A stretch of DNA of 64,000 nt from Phytophthora sp. 'mugwort' (Eukaryota; Oomycota; Peronosporomycetes; Peronosporales; Peronosporaceae). The stretch is taken from the NCBI GenBank assembly GCA_033558025.1, contig JAUCEF010000003.1, forward strand, positions 3,374,001-3,438,000. The letters run 5' to 3'. The number at the start of each line of letters is the position of its first letter. Position 1 is the stretch's first letter. Below are positions 48,436-61,040 of this stretch, piece by piece. The notes beneath the pieces are model-generated. The model was not told the origin of the DNA, did no database searches, and was given only the letters and a program-made list of their open reading frames with translations. A program made the translations under genes and the position numbers.

Positions 48436-48508
48436 GGGGATGTAGCTCAAATGGTAGAGCGCTCGCTTAGCATGCGAGAGGTACAGGGATCGATACCCTG
48501 CTTCTCCA
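48436..48508 (+). tRNA. tRNA-Ala-AGC: tRNA-Ala(AGC), copy 62
   Basis: Same as copy 1. Standard leader; followed by G3, the second and last G spacer. Confidence 0.95.
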
Positions 48509-49217
48509 CTGATCATGTTACTGTGATAAAAGCAGTTGGCATCAGCACTTTCCCAAATGTGCACTTCGCGGTTCTCCTGCGAAACTCGCTGACCTTGAGT
48601 AACACTTTTCTTTTCGCTTCCTTATATATCGCTCGTGTGCCTTTCCATACATGGGATCGGCCCTTCAATGCTTGAGCTTATCAGTTTATCATCGGTCGAC
48701 TTGGCATTCATTCGCTTGCCTATGTATCAGATATTTCGGTGCCTTATTCGCTTTGACTTGCTTTGTCTTCCTGGTGCCCTCGCGTTGCCTCCACCGTGTG
48801 TTGTCGGATCTATCTGTCTTCTTCCCTTTACTCGTCATATTAGAAGTGTGTTGTACACTATCAGCACAAGCGTTAGGAGTCGGCGAGGCGCTCGGTTTTG
48901 AGGTACGGCCAGTCGACGGACCGCGAACCTATCCAACACGCAAATGGATAAATCGCTGCAGCGCGGTCGAAAGCGGGTGGGGTGTTCCATTTAAACGTCG
49001 GCACCGTGACTAGCAGAAAAGGCTTCGGCGCGGGTGTGCAGCGAGCGAATGCGTATAGACCGAAAACGCGAGTGGAGATGTATAAATTGATTTGCTGTTG
49101 TTAGGTGGCATTGTTCATAGAGTGGCGTGTGTATGGTAGTGCGGTGTTTTGGTTGTGTATTGATGTGTTGTGTTCGTCGATATTTGTGTTGTGGTAGAGC
49201 GCGTTTGTTGTTGTCCT

Positions 49218-49290
49218 GGGGATGTAGCTCAAATGGTAGAGCGCTCGCTTAGCATGCGAGAGGTACAGGGATCGATACCCTGCTTCTCCA
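49218..49290 (+). tRNA. tRNA-Ala-AGC: tRNA-Ala(AGC), copy 63
   Basis: Same as copy 1. Standard leader; followed by A4. Confidence 0.95.
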
Positions 49291-50000
49291 CTGATCATGT
49301 TACTGTGATAAAAGCAGTTGGCATCAGCACTTTCCCAAATGTGCACTTCGCGGTTCTCCTGCGAAACTCGCTGACCTTGAGTAACACTTTTCTTTTCGCT
49401 TCCTTATATATCGCTCGTGTGCCTTTTCCATACATGGGATCGGCCCTTCAATGCTTGAGCTTATCAGTTTATCATCGGTCGACTTGGCATTCATTCGCTT
49501 GCCTATGTATCAGATATTTCGGTGCCTTATTCGCTTTGACTTGCTTTGTCTTCCTGGTGCCCTCGCGTTGCCTCCACCGTGTGTTGTCGGATCTATCTGT
49601 CTTCTTCCCTTTACTCGTCATATTAGAAGTGTGTTGTACATTATCAGCACAAGCGTTAGGAGTCGGCGAGGCGCTCGGTTTTGAGGCACGGCCAGTCGAC
49701 GGACCGCGAACCTATCCAACACGCAAATGGATAAATCGCTGCAGCGCGGTCGAAAGCGGGTGGGGTGTTCCATTTAAACGTCGGCACCGTGACTAGCAGA
49801 AAAGGCTTCGGCGCGGGTGTGCAGCGAGCGAATGCGTATAGACCGAAAACGCGAGTGGAGATGTATAAATTGATTTGCTGTTGTTAGGTGGCATTGTTCA
49901 TAGAGTGGCGTGTGTATGGTAGTGCGGTGTTTTGGTTGTGTATTGATGTGTTGTGTTCGTCGATATTTGTGTTGTGGTAGAGCGCGTTTGTTGTTGTCCT

Positions 50001-50073
50001 GGGGATGTAGCTCAAATGGTAGAGCGCTCGCTTAGCATGCGAGAGGTACAGGGATCGATACCCTGCTTCTCCA
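50001..50073 (+). tRNA. tRNA-Ala-AGC: tRNA-Ala(AGC), copy 64
   Basis: Same as copy 1. Standard leader; followed by C4. Confidence 0.95.
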
Positions 50074-50783
50074 CTGATCATGTTACTGTGATAAAAGCAG
50101 TTGGCATCAGCACTTTCCCAAATGTGCACTTCGCGGTTCTCCTGCGAAACTCGCTGACCTTGAGTAACACTTTTCTTTTCGCTTCCTTATATATCGCTCG
50201 TGTGCCTTTTCCATACATGGGATCGGCCCTTCAATGCTTGAGCTTATCAGTTTATCATCGGTCGACTTGGCATTCATTCGCTTGCCTATGTATCAGATAT
50301 TTCGGTGCCTTATTCGCTTTGACTTGCTTTGTCTTCCTGGTGCCCTCGCGTTGCCTTCACCGTGTGTTGTCGGATCTATCTGTCTTCTTCCCTTTACTCG
50401 TCATATTAGAAGTGTGTTGTACATTATCAGCACAAGCGTTAGGAGTCGGCGAGGCGCTCGGTTTTGAGGCACGGCCAGTCGACGGACCGCGAACCTATCC
50501 AACACGCAAATGGATAAATCGCTGCAGCGCGGTCGAAAGCGGGTGGGGTGTTCCATTTAAACGTCGGCACCGTGACTAGCAGAAAAGGCTTCGGCGCGGG
50601 TGTGCAGCGAGCGAATGCGTATAGACCGAAAACGCGAGTGGAGATGTATAAATTGATTTGCTGTTGTTAGGTGGCATTGTTCATAGAGTGGCGTGTGTAT
50701 GGTAGTGCGGTGTTTTGGTTGTGTATTGATGTGTTGTGTTCGTCGATATTTGTGTTGTGGTAGAGCGCGTTTGTTGTTGTCCT

Positions 50784-50856
50784 GGGGATGTAGCTCAAAT
50801 GGTAGAGCGCTCGCTTAGCATGCGAGAGGTACAGGGATCGATACCCTGCTTCTCCA
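50784..50856 (+). tRNA. tRNA-Ala-AGC: tRNA-Ala(AGC), copy 65
   Basis: Same as copy 1. Standard leader; followed by A3. Confidence 0.95.
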
Positions 50857-51565
50857 CTGATCATGTTACTGTGATAAAAGCAGTTGGCATCAGCACTTTC
50901 CCAAATGTGCACTTCGCGGTTCTCCTGCGAAACTCGCTGACCTTGAGTAACACTTTTCTTTTCGCTTCCTTATATATCGCTCGTGTGCCTTTCCATACAT
51001 GGGATCGGCCCTTCAATGCTTGAGCTTATCAGTTTATCATCGGTCGACTTGGCATTCATTCGCTTGCCTATGTATCAGATATTTCGGTGCCTTATTCGCT
51101 TTGACTTGCTTTGTCTTCCTGGTGCCCTCGCGTTGCCTCCACCGTGTGTTGTCGGATCTATCTGTCTTCTTCCCTTTACTCGTCATATTAGAAGTGTGTT
51201 GTACATTATCAGCACAAGCGTTAGGAGTCGGCGAGGCGCTCGGTTTTGAGGCACGGCCAGTCGACGGACCGCGAACCTATCCAACACGCAAATGGATAAA
51301 TCGCTGCAGCGCGGTCGAAAGCGGGTGGGGTGTTCCATTTAAACGTCGGCACCGTGACTAGCAGAAAAGGCTTCGGCGCGGGTGTGCAGCGAGCGAATGC
51401 GTATAGACCGAAAACGCGAGTGGAGATGTATAAATTGATTTGCTGTTGTTAGGTGGCATTGTTCATAGAGTGGCGTGTGTATGGTAGTGCGGTGTTTTGG
51501 TTGTGTATTGATGTGTTGTGTTCGTCGATATTTGTGTTGTGGTAGAGCGCGTTTGTTGTTGTCCT

Positions 51566-51638
51566 GGGGATGTAGCTCAAATGGTAGAGCGCTCGCTTAG
51601 CATGCGCGAGGTACAGGGATCGATACCCTGCTTCTCCA
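51566..51638 (+). tRNA. tRNA-Ala-AGC: tRNA-Ala(AGC), copy 66, A42C variant
   Basis: A42C at 51607. Standard leader; followed by A3. Confidence 0.82.
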
Positions 51639-52347
51639 CTGATCATGTTACTGTGATAAAAGCAGTTGGCATCAGCACTTTCCCAAATGTGCACTTCGCG
51701 GTTCTCCTGCGAAACTCGCTGACCTTGAGTAACACTTTTCTTTTCGCTTCCTTATATATCGCTCGTGTGCCTTTCCATACATGGGATCGGCCCTTCAATG
51801 CTTGAGCTTATCAGTTTATCATCGGTCGACTTGGCATTCATTCGCTTGCCTATGTATCAGATATTTCGGTGCCTTATTCGCTTTGACTTGCTTTGTCTTC
51901 CTGGTGCCCTCGCGTTGCCTCCACCGTGTGTTGTCGGATCTATCTGTCTTCTTCCCTTTACTCGTCATATTAGAAGTGTGTTGTACATTATCAGCACAAG
52001 CGTTAGGAGTCGGCGAGGCGCTCGGTTTTGAGGCACGGCCAGTCGACGGACCGCGAACCTATCCAACACGCAAATGGATAAATCGCTGCAGCGCGGTCGA
52101 AAGCGGGTGGGGTGTTCCATTTAAACGTCGGCACCGTGACTAGCAGAAAAGGCTTCGGCGCGGGTGTGCAGCGAGCGAATGCGTATAGACCGAAAACGCG
52201 AGTGGAGATGTATAAATTGATTTGCTGTTGTTAGGTGGCATTGTTCATAGAGTGGCGTGTGTATGGTAGTGCGGTGTTTTGGTTGTGTATTGATGTGTTG
52301 TGTTCGTCGATATTTGTGTTGTGGTAGAGCGCGTTTGTTGTTGTCCT

Positions 52348-52420
52348 GGGGATGTAGCTCAAATGGTAGAGCGCTCGCTTAGCATGCGCGAGGTACAGGG
52401 ATCGATACCCTGCTTCTCCA
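52348..52420 (+). tRNA. tRNA-Ala-AGC: tRNA-Ala(AGC), copy 67, A42C variant
   Basis: A42C at 52389, directly after another A42C copy. Standard leader; followed by A3. Confidence 0.82.
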
Positions 52421-53129
52421 CTGATCATGTTACTGTGATAAAAGCAGTTGGCATCAGCACTTTCCCAAATGTGCACTTCGCGGTTCTCCTGCGAAACTCG
52501 CTGACCTTGAGTAACACTTTTCTTTTCGCTTCCTTATATATCGCTCGTGTGCCTTTCCATACATGGGATCGGCCCTTCAATGCTTGAGCTTATCAGTTTA
52601 TCATCGGTCGACTTGGCATTCATTCGCTTGCCTATGTATCAGATATTTCGGTGCCTTATTCGCTTTGACTTGCTTTGTCTTCCTGGTGCCCTCGCGTTGC
52701 CTCCACCGTGTGTTGTCGGATCTATCTGTCTTCTTCCCTTTACTCGTCATATTAGAAGTGTGTTGTACATTATCAGCACAAGCGTTAGGAGTCGGCGAGG
52801 CGCTCGGTTTTGAGGCACGGCCAGTCGACGGACCGCGAACCTATCCAACACGCAAATGGATAAATCGCTGCAGCGCGGTCGAAAGCGGGTGGGGTGTTCC
52901 ATTTAAACGTCGGCACCGTGACTAGCAGAAAAGGCTTCGGCGCGGGTGTGCAGCGAGCGAATGCGTATAGACCGAAAACGCGAGTGGAGATGTATAAATT
53001 GATTTGCTGTTGTTAGGTGGCATTGTTCATAGAGTGGCGTGTGTATGGTAGTGCGGTGTTTTGGTTGTGTATTGATGTGTTGTGTTCGTCGATATTTGTG
53101 TTGTGGTAGAGCGCGTTTGTTGTTGTCCT

Positions 53130-53202
53130 GGGGATGTAGCTCAAATGGTAGAGCGCTCGCTTAGCATGCGAGAGGTACAGGGATCGATACCCTGCTTCTC
53201 CA
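53130..53202 (+). tRNA. tRNA-Ala-AGC: tRNA-Ala(AGC), copy 68
   Basis: Same as copy 1. Standard leader; followed by A3. Confidence 0.95.
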
Positions 53203-53914
53203 CTGATCATGTTACTGTGATAAAAGCAGTTGGCATCAGCACTTTCCCAAATGTGCACTTCGCGGTTCTCCTGCGAAACTCGCTGACCTTGAGTAACACT
53301 TTTCTTTTCGCTTCCTTATATATCGCTCGTGTGCCTTTCCATACATGGGATCGGCCCTTCAATGCTTGAGCTTATCAGTTTATCATCGGTCGACTTGGCA
53401 TTCATTCGCTTGCCTATGTATCAGATATTTCGGTGCCTTATTCGCTTTGACTTGCTTTGTCTTCCTGGTGCCCTCGCGTTGCCTCCACCGTGTGTTGTCG
53501 GATCTATCTGTCTTCTTCCCTTTACTCGTCATATTAGAAGTGTGTTGTACATTATCAGCACAAGCGTTAGGAGTCGGCGAGGCGCTCGGTTTTGAGGCAC
53601 GGCCAGTCGACGGACCGCGAACCTATCCAACACGCAAATGGATAAATCGCTGCAGCGCGGTCGAAAGCGGGTGGGGTGTTCCATTTAAACGTCGGCACCG
53701 TGACTAGCAGAAAAGGCTTCGGCGCGGGTGTGCAGCGAGCGAATGCGTATAGACCGAAAACGCGAGTGGAGATGTATAAATTGATTTGCTGTTGTTAGGT
53801 GGCATTGTTCATAGAGTGGCGTGTGTATGGTAGTGCGGTGTTTTGGTTGTGTATTGATGTGTTGTGTTCGTCGATATTATTTGTGTTGTGGTAGAGCGCG
53901 TTTGTTGTTGTCCT

Positions 53915-53987
53915 GGGGATGTAGCTCAAATGGTAGAGCGCTCGCTTAGCATGCGAGAGGTACAGGGATCGATACCCTGCTTCTCCA
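53915..53987 (+). tRNA. tRNA-Ala-AGC: tRNA-Ala(AGC), copy 69
   Basis: tRNA as copy 1. ATT-plus leader; followed by D4. Confidence 0.95.
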
Positions 53988-54700
53988 CTGATCATGTTAC
54001 TGTGATAAAAGCAGTTGGCATCAGCACTTTCCCAAATGTGCACTTCGCGGTTCTCCTGCGAAACTCGCTGACCTTGAGTAACACTTTTCTTTTCGCTTCC
54101 TTATATATCGCTCGTGTGCCTTTTCCATACATGGGATCGGCCCTTCAATGCTTGAGCTTATCAGTTTATCATCGGTCGACTTGGCATTCATTCGCTTGCC
54201 TATGTATCAGATATTTCGGTGCCTTATTCGCTTTGACTTGCTTTGTCTTCCTGGCGCCCTCGCGTTGCCTCCACCGTATGTTGTCGGATCTATCTGTCTT
54301 CTTCCCTTTACTCGTCATATTAGAAGTGTGTTGTACACTATCAGCACAAGCGTTAGGAGTCGGCGAGGCGCTCGGTTTTGAGGTACGGCCAGTCGACGGA
54401 CCGCGAACCTATCCAACACGCAAATGGATAAATCGCTGCAGCGCGGTCGAAAGCGGGTGGGGTGTTCCATTTAAACGTCGGCACCGTGACTAGCAGAAAA
54501 GGCTTCGGCGCGGGTGTGCAGCGAGCGAATGCGTATAGACCGAAAACGCGAGTGGAGATGTATAAATTGATTTGCTGTTGTTAGGTGGCATTGTTCATAG
54601 AGTGGCGTGTGTATGGTAGTGCGGTGTTTTGGTTGTGTATTGATGTGTTGTGTTCGTCGATATTATTTGTGTTGTGGTAGAGCGCGTTTGTTGTTGTCCT

Positions 54701-54773
54701 GGGGATGTAGCTCAAATGGTAGAGCGCTCGCTTAGCATGCGAGAGGTACAGGGATCGATACCCTGCTTCTCCA
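54701..54773 (+). tRNA. tRNA-Ala-AGC: tRNA-Ala(AGC), copy 70
   Basis: tRNA as copy 1. ATT-plus leader; followed by A3. Confidence 0.95.
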
Positions 54774-55485
54774 CTGATCATGTTACTGTGATAAAAGCAG
54801 TTGGCATCAGCACTTTCCCAAATGTGCACTTCGCGGTTCTCCTGCGAAACTCGCTGACCTTGAGTAACACTTTTCTTTTCGCTTCCTTATATATCGCTCG
54901 TGTGCCTTTCCATACATGGGATCGGCCCTTCAATGCTTGAGCTTATCAGTTTATCATCGGTCGACTTGGCATTCATTCGCTTGCCTATGTATCAGATATT
55001 TCGGTGCCTTATTCGCTTTGACTTGCTTTGTCTTCCTGGTGCCCTCGCGTTGCCTCCACCGTGTGTTGTCGGATCTATCTGTCTTCTTCCCTTTACTCGT
55101 CATATTAGAAGTGTGTTGTACATTATCAGCACAAGCGTTAGGAGTCGGCGAGGCGCTCGGTTTTGAGGCACGGCCAGTCGACGGACCGCGAACCTATCCA
55201 ACACGCAAATGGATAAATCGCTGCAGCGCGGTCGAAAGCGGGTGGGGTGTTCCATTTAAACGTCGGCACCGTGACTAGCAGAAAAGGCTTCGGCGCGGGT
55301 GTGCAGCGAGCGAATGCGTATAGACCGAAAACGCGAGTGGAGATGTATAAATTGATTTGCTGTTGTTAGGTGGCATTGTTCATAGAGTGGCGTGTGTATG
55401 GTAGTGCGGTGTTTTGGTTGTGTATTGATGTGTTGTGTTCGTCGATATTATTTGTGTTGTGGTAGAGCGCGTTTGTTGTTGTCCT

Positions 55486-55558
55486 GGGGATGTAGCTCAA
55501 ATGGTAGAGCGCTCGCTTAGCATGCGAGAGGTACAGGGATCGATACCCTGCTTCTCCA
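55486..55558 (+). tRNA. tRNA-Ala-AGC: tRNA-Ala(AGC), copy 71
   Basis: tRNA as copy 1. ATT-plus leader; followed by D4. Confidence 0.95.
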
Positions 55559-56266
55559 CTGATCATGTTACTGTGATAAAAGCAGTTGGCATCAGCACTT
55601 TCCCAAATGTGCACTTCGCGGTTCTCCTGCGAAACTCGCTGACCTTGAGTAACACTTTTCTTTTCGCTTCCTTATATATCGCTCGTGTGCCTTTTCCATA
55701 CATGGGATCGGCCCTTCAATGCTTGAGCTTATCAGTTTATCATCGGTCGACTTGGCATTCATTCGCTTGCCTATGTATCAGATATTTCGGTGCCTTATTC
55801 GCTTTGACTTGCTTTGTCTTCCTGGCGCCCTCGCGTTGCCTCCACCGTATGTTGTCGGATCTATCTGTCTTCTTCCCTTTACTCGTCATATTAGAAGTGT
55901 GTTGTACACTATCAGCACAAGCGTTAGGAGTCGGCGAGGCGCTCGGTTTTGAGGTACGGCCAGTCGACGGACCGCGAACCTATCCAACACGCAAATGGAT
56001 AAATCGCTGCAGCGCGGTCGAAAGCGGGTGGGGTGTTCCATTTAAACGTCGGCACCGTGACTAGCAGAAAAGGCTTCGGCGCGGGTGTGCAGCGAGCGAA
56101 TGCGTATAGACCGAAAACGCGAGTGGAGATGTATAAATTGATTTGCTGTTGTTAGGTGGCATTGTTCATAGAGTGGCGTGTGTATGGTAGTGCGGTGTTT
56201 TGGTTGTGTATTGATGTGTTGTGTTCGTCGATATTTGTGTTGGTAGAGCGCGTTTGTTGTTGTCCT

Positions 56267-56339
56267 GGGGATGTAGCTCAAATGGTAGAGCGCTCGCTTA
56301 GCATGCGCGAGGTACAGGGATCGATACCCTGCTTCTCCA
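56267..56339 (+). tRNA. tRNA-Ala-AGC: tRNA-Ala(AGC), copy 72, A42C variant
   Basis: A42C at 56308 on a TG-minus leader, a combination unique in the window that suggests recombination within the leader or tRNA. Followed by A3. Confidence 0.82.
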
Positions 56340-57048
56340 CTGATCATGTTACTGTGATAAAAGCAGTTGGCATCAGCACTTTCCCAAATGTGCACTTCGC
56401 GGTTCTCCTGCGAAACTCGCTGACCTTGAGTAACACTTTTCTTTTCGCTTCCTTATATATCGCTCGTGTGCCTTTCCATACATGGGATCGGCCCTTCAAT
56501 GCTTGAGCTTATCAGTTTATCATCGGTCGACTTGGCATTCATTCGCTTGCCTATGTATCAGATATTTCGGTGCCTTATTCGCTTTGACTTGCTTTGTCTT
56601 CCTGGTGCCCTCGCGTTGCCTCCACCGTGTGTTGTCGGATCTATCTGTCTTCTTCCCTTTACTCGTCATATTAGAAGTGTGTTGTACATTATCAGCACAA
56701 GCGTTAGGAGTCGGCGAGGCGCTCGGTTTTGAGGCACGGCCAGTCGACGGACCGCGAACCTATCCAACACGCAAATGGATAAATCGCTGCAGCGCGGTCG
56801 AAAGCGGGTGGGGTGTTCCATTTAAACGTCGGCACCGTGACTAGCAGAAAAGGCTTCGGCGCGGGTGTGCAGCGAGCGAATGCGTATAGACCGAAAACGC
56901 GAGTGGAGATGTATAAATTGATTTGCTGTTGTTAGGTGGCATTGTTCATAGAGTGGCGTGTGTATGGTAGTGCGGTGTTTTGGTTGTGTATTGATGTGTT
57001 GTGTTCGTCGATATTTGTGTTGTGGTAGAGCGCGTTTGTTGTTGTCCT

Positions 57049-57121
57049 GGGGATGTAGCTCAAATGGTAGAGCGCTCGCTTAGCATGCGAGAGGTACAGG
57101 GATCGATACCCTGCTTCTCCA
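57049..57121 (+). tRNA. tRNA-Ala-AGC: tRNA-Ala(AGC), copy 73
   Basis: Same as copy 1. Standard leader; followed by A3. Confidence 0.95.
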
Positions 57122-57833
57122 CTGATCATGTTACTGTGATAAAAGCAGTTGGCATCAGCACTTTCCCAAATGTGCACTTCGCGGTTCTCCTGCGAAACTC
57201 GCTGACCTTGAGTAACACTTTTCTTTTCGCTTCCTTATATATCGCTCGTGTGCCTTTCCATACATGGGATCGGCCCTTCAATGCTTGAGCTTATCAGTTT
57301 ATCATCGGTCGACTTGGCATTCATTCGCTTGCCTATGTATCAGATATTTCGGTGCCTTATTCGCTTTGACTTGCTTTGTCTTCCTGGTGCCCTCGCGTTG
57401 CCTCCACCGTGTGTTGTCGGATCTATCTGTCTTCTTCCCTTTACTCGTCATATTAGAAGTGTGTTGTACATTATCAGCACAAGCGTTAGGAGTCGGCGAG
57501 GCGCTCGGTTTTGAGGCACGGCCAGTCGACGGACCGCGAACCTATCCAACACGCAAATGGATAAATCGCTGCAGCGCGGTCGAAAGCGGGTGGGGTGTTC
57601 CATTTAAACGTCGGCACCGTGACTAGCAGAAAAGGCTTCGGCGCGGGTGTGCAGCGAGCGAATGCGTATAGACCGAAAACGCGAGTGGAGATGTATAAAT
57701 TGATTTGCTGTTGTTAGGTGGCATTGTTCATAGAGTGGCGTGTGTATGGTAGTGCGGTGTTTTGGTTGTGTATTGATGTGTTGTGTTCGTCGATATTATT
57801 TGTGTTGTGGTAGAGCGCGTTTGTTGTTGTCCT

Positions 57834-57906
57834 GGGGATGTAGCTCAAATGGTAGAGCGCTCGCTTAGCATGCGAGAGGTACAGGGATCGATACCCTGCT
57901 TCTCCA
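57834..57906 (+). tRNA. tRNA-Ala-AGC: tRNA-Ala(AGC), copy 74
   Basis: tRNA as copy 1. ATT-plus leader; followed by E4. Confidence 0.95.
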
Positions 57907-58616
57907 CTGATCATGTTACTGTGATAAAAGCAGTTGGCATCAGCACTTTCCCAAATGTGCACTTCGCGGTTCTCCTGCGAAACTCGCTGACCTTGAGTAA
58001 CACTTTTCTTTTCGCTTCCTTATATATCGCTCGTGTGCCTTTTCCATACATGGGATCGGCCCTTCAATGCTTGAGCTTATCAGTTTATCATCGGTCGACT
58101 TGGCATTCATTCGCTTGCCTATGTATCAGATATTTCGGTGCCTTATTCGCTTTGACTTGCTTTGTCTTCCTGGCGCCCTCGCGTTGCCTCCACCGTGTGT
58201 TGTCGGATCTATCTGTCTTCTTCCCTTTACTCGTCATATTAGAAGTGTGTTGTACACTATCAGCACAAGCGTTAGGAGTCGGCGAGGCGCTCGGTTTTGA
58301 GGTACGGCCAGTCGACGGACCGCGAACCTATCCAACACGCAAATGGATAAATCGCTGCAGCGCGGTCGAAAGCGGGTGGGGTGTTCCATTTAAACGTCGG
58401 CACCGTGACTAGCAGAAAAGGCTTCGGCGCGGGTGTGCAGCGAGCGAATGCGTATAGACCGAAAACGCGAGTGGAGATGTATAAATTGATTTGCTGTTGT
58501 TAGGTGGCATTGTTCATAGAGTGGCGTGTGTATGGTAGTGCGGTGTTTTGGTTGTGTATTGATGTGTTGTGTTCGTCGATATTTGTGTTGTGGTAGAGCG
58601 CGTTTGTTGTTGTCCT

Positions 58617-58689
58617 GGGGATGTAGCTCAAATGGTAGAGCGCTCGCTTAGCATGCGAGAGGTACAGGGATCGATACCCTGCTTCTCCA
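58617..58689 (+). tRNA. tRNA-Ala-AGC: tRNA-Ala(AGC), copy 75
   Basis: Same as copy 1. Standard leader; followed by A4. Confidence 0.95.
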
Positions 58690-59399
58690 CTGATCATGTT
58701 ACTGTGATAAAAGCAGTTGGCATCAGCACTTTCCCAAATGTGCACTTCGCGGTTCTCCTGCGAAACTCGCTGACCTTGAGTAACACTTTTCTTTTCGCTT
58801 CCTTATATATCGCTCGTGTGCCTTTTCCATACATGGGATCGGCCCTTCAATGCTTGAGCTTATCAGTTTATCATCGGTCGACTTGGCATTCATTCGCTTG
58901 CCTATGTATCAGATATTTCGGTGCCTTATTCGCTTTGACTTGCTTTGTCTTCCTGGTGCCCTCGCGTTGCCTCCACCGTGTGTTGTCGGATCTATCTGTC
59001 TTCTTCCCTTTACTCGTCATATTAGAAGTGTGTTGTACATTATCAGCACAAGCGTTAGGAGTCGGCGAGGCGCTCGGTTTTGAGGCACGGCCAGTCGACG
59101 GACCGCGAACCTATCCAACACGCAAATGGATAAATCGCTGCAGCGCGGTCGAAAGCGGGTGGGGTGTTCCATTTAAACGTCGGCACCGTGACTAGCAGAA
59201 AAGGCTTCGGCGCGGGTGTGCAGCGAGCGAATGCGTATAGACCGAAAACGCGAGTGGAGATGTATAAATTGATTTGCTGTTGTTAGGTGGCATTGTTCAT
59301 AGAGTGGCGTGTGTATGGTAGTGCGGTGTTTTGGTTGTGTATTGATGTGTTGTGTTCGTCGATATTTGTGTTGTGGTAGAGCGCGTTTGTTGTTGTCCT

Positions 59400-59472
59400 G
59401 GGGATGTAGCTCAAATGGTAGAGCGCTCGCTTAGCATGCGAGAGGTACAGGGATCGATACCCTGCTTCTCCA
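59400..59472 (+). tRNA. tRNA-Ala-AGC: tRNA-Ala(AGC), copy 76
   Basis: Same as copy 1. Standard leader; followed by A3. Partner of copy 73 at 2,351 bp. Confidence 0.95.
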
Positions 59473-60184
59473 CTGATCATGTTACTGTGATAAAAGCAGT
59501 TGGCATCAGCACTTTCCCAAATGTGCACTTCGCGGTTCTCCTGCGAAACTCGCTGACCTTGAGTAACACTTTTCTTTTCGCTTCCTTATATATCGCTCGT
59601 GTGCCTTTCCATACATGGGATCGGCCCTTCAATGCTTGAGCTTATCAGTTTATCATCGGTCGACTTGGCATTCATTCGCTTGCCTATGTATCAGATATTT
59701 CGGTGCCTTATTCGCTTTGACTTGCTTTGTCTTCCTGGTGCCCTCGCGTTGCCTCCACCGTGTGTTGTCGGATCTATCTGTCTTCTTCCCTTTACTCGTC
59801 ATATTAGAAGTGTGTTGTACATTATCAGCACAAGCGTTAGGAGTCGGCGAGGCGCTCGGTTTTGAGGCACGGCCAGTCGACGGACCGCGAACCTATCCAA
59901 CACGCAAATGGATAAATCGCTGCAGCGCGGTCGAAAGCGGGTGGGGTGTTCCATTTAAACGTCGGCACCGTGACTAGCAGAAAAGGCTTCGGCGCGGGTG
60001 TGCAGCGAGCGAATGCGTATAGACCGAAAACGCGAGTGGAGATGTATAAATTGATTTGCTGTTGTTAGGTGGCATTGTTCATAGAGTGGCGTGTGTATGG
60101 TAGTGCGGTGTTTTGGTTGTGTATTGATGTGTTGTGTTCGTCGATATTATTTGTGTTGTGGTAGAGCGCGTTTGTTGTTGTCCT

Positions 60185-60257
60185 GGGGATGTAGCTCAAA
60201 TGGTAGAGCGCTCGCTTAGCATGCGAGAGGTACAGGGATCGATACCCTGCTTCTCCA
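60185..60257 (+). tRNA. tRNA-Ala-AGC: tRNA-Ala(AGC), copy 77
   Basis: tRNA as copy 1. Last ATT-plus leader in the window; followed by E4. Confidence 0.95.
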
Positions 60258-60967
60258 CTGATCATGTTACTGTGATAAAAGCAGTTGGCATCAGCACTTT
60301 CCCAAATGTGCACTTCGCGGTTCTCCTGCGAAACTCGCTGACCTTGAGTAACACTTTTCTTTTCGCTTCCTTATATATCGCTCGTGTGCCTTTTCCATAC
60401 ATGGGATCGGCCCTTCAATGCTTGAGCTTATCAGTTTATCATCGGTCGACTTGGCATTCATTCGCTTGCCTATGTATCAGATATTTCGGTGCCTTATTCG
60501 CTTTGACTTGCTTTGTCTTCCTGGCGCCCTCGCGTTGCCTCCACCGTGTGTTGTCGGATCTATCTGTCTTCTTCCCTTTACTCGTCATATTAGAAGTGTG
60601 TTGTACACTATCAGCACAAGCGTTAGGAGTCGGCGAGGCGCTCGGTTTTGAGGTACGGCCAGTCGACGGACCGCGAACCTATCCAACACGCAAATGGATA
60701 AATCGCTGCAGCGCGGTCGAAAGCGGGTGGGGTGTTCCATTTAAACGTCGGCACCGTGACTAGCAGAAAAGGCTTCGGCGCGGGTGTGCAGCGAGCGAAT
60801 GCGTATAGACCGAAAACGCGAGTGGAGATGTATAAATTGATTTGCTGTTGTTAGGTGGCATTGTTCATAGAGTGGCGTGTGTATGGTAGTGCGGTGTTTT
60901 GGTTGTGTATTGATGTGTTGTGTTCGTCGATATTTGTGTTGTGGTAGAGCGCGTTTGTTGTTGTCCT

Positions 60968-61040
60968 GGGGATGTAGCTCAAATGGTAGAGCGCTCGCTT
61001 AGCATGCGAGAGGTACAGGGATCGATACCCTGCTTCTCCA
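60968..61040 (+). tRNA. tRNA-Ala-AGC: tRNA-Ala(AGC), copy 78
   Basis: Same as copy 1. Standard leader; followed by A4. Confidence 0.95.

Larger units (their letters stand above)
56478..59593 (+). repeat. Three-unit block repeated 2,351 bp downstream
   Basis: Copies 73-75 (A3, ATT-plus E4, A4) and copies 76-78 (A3, ATT-plus E4, A4) match with a constant offset of 2,351 bp. The run is bounded at both ends by a T3/T4 difference. It is a local trimeric duplication. Confidence 0.75.
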
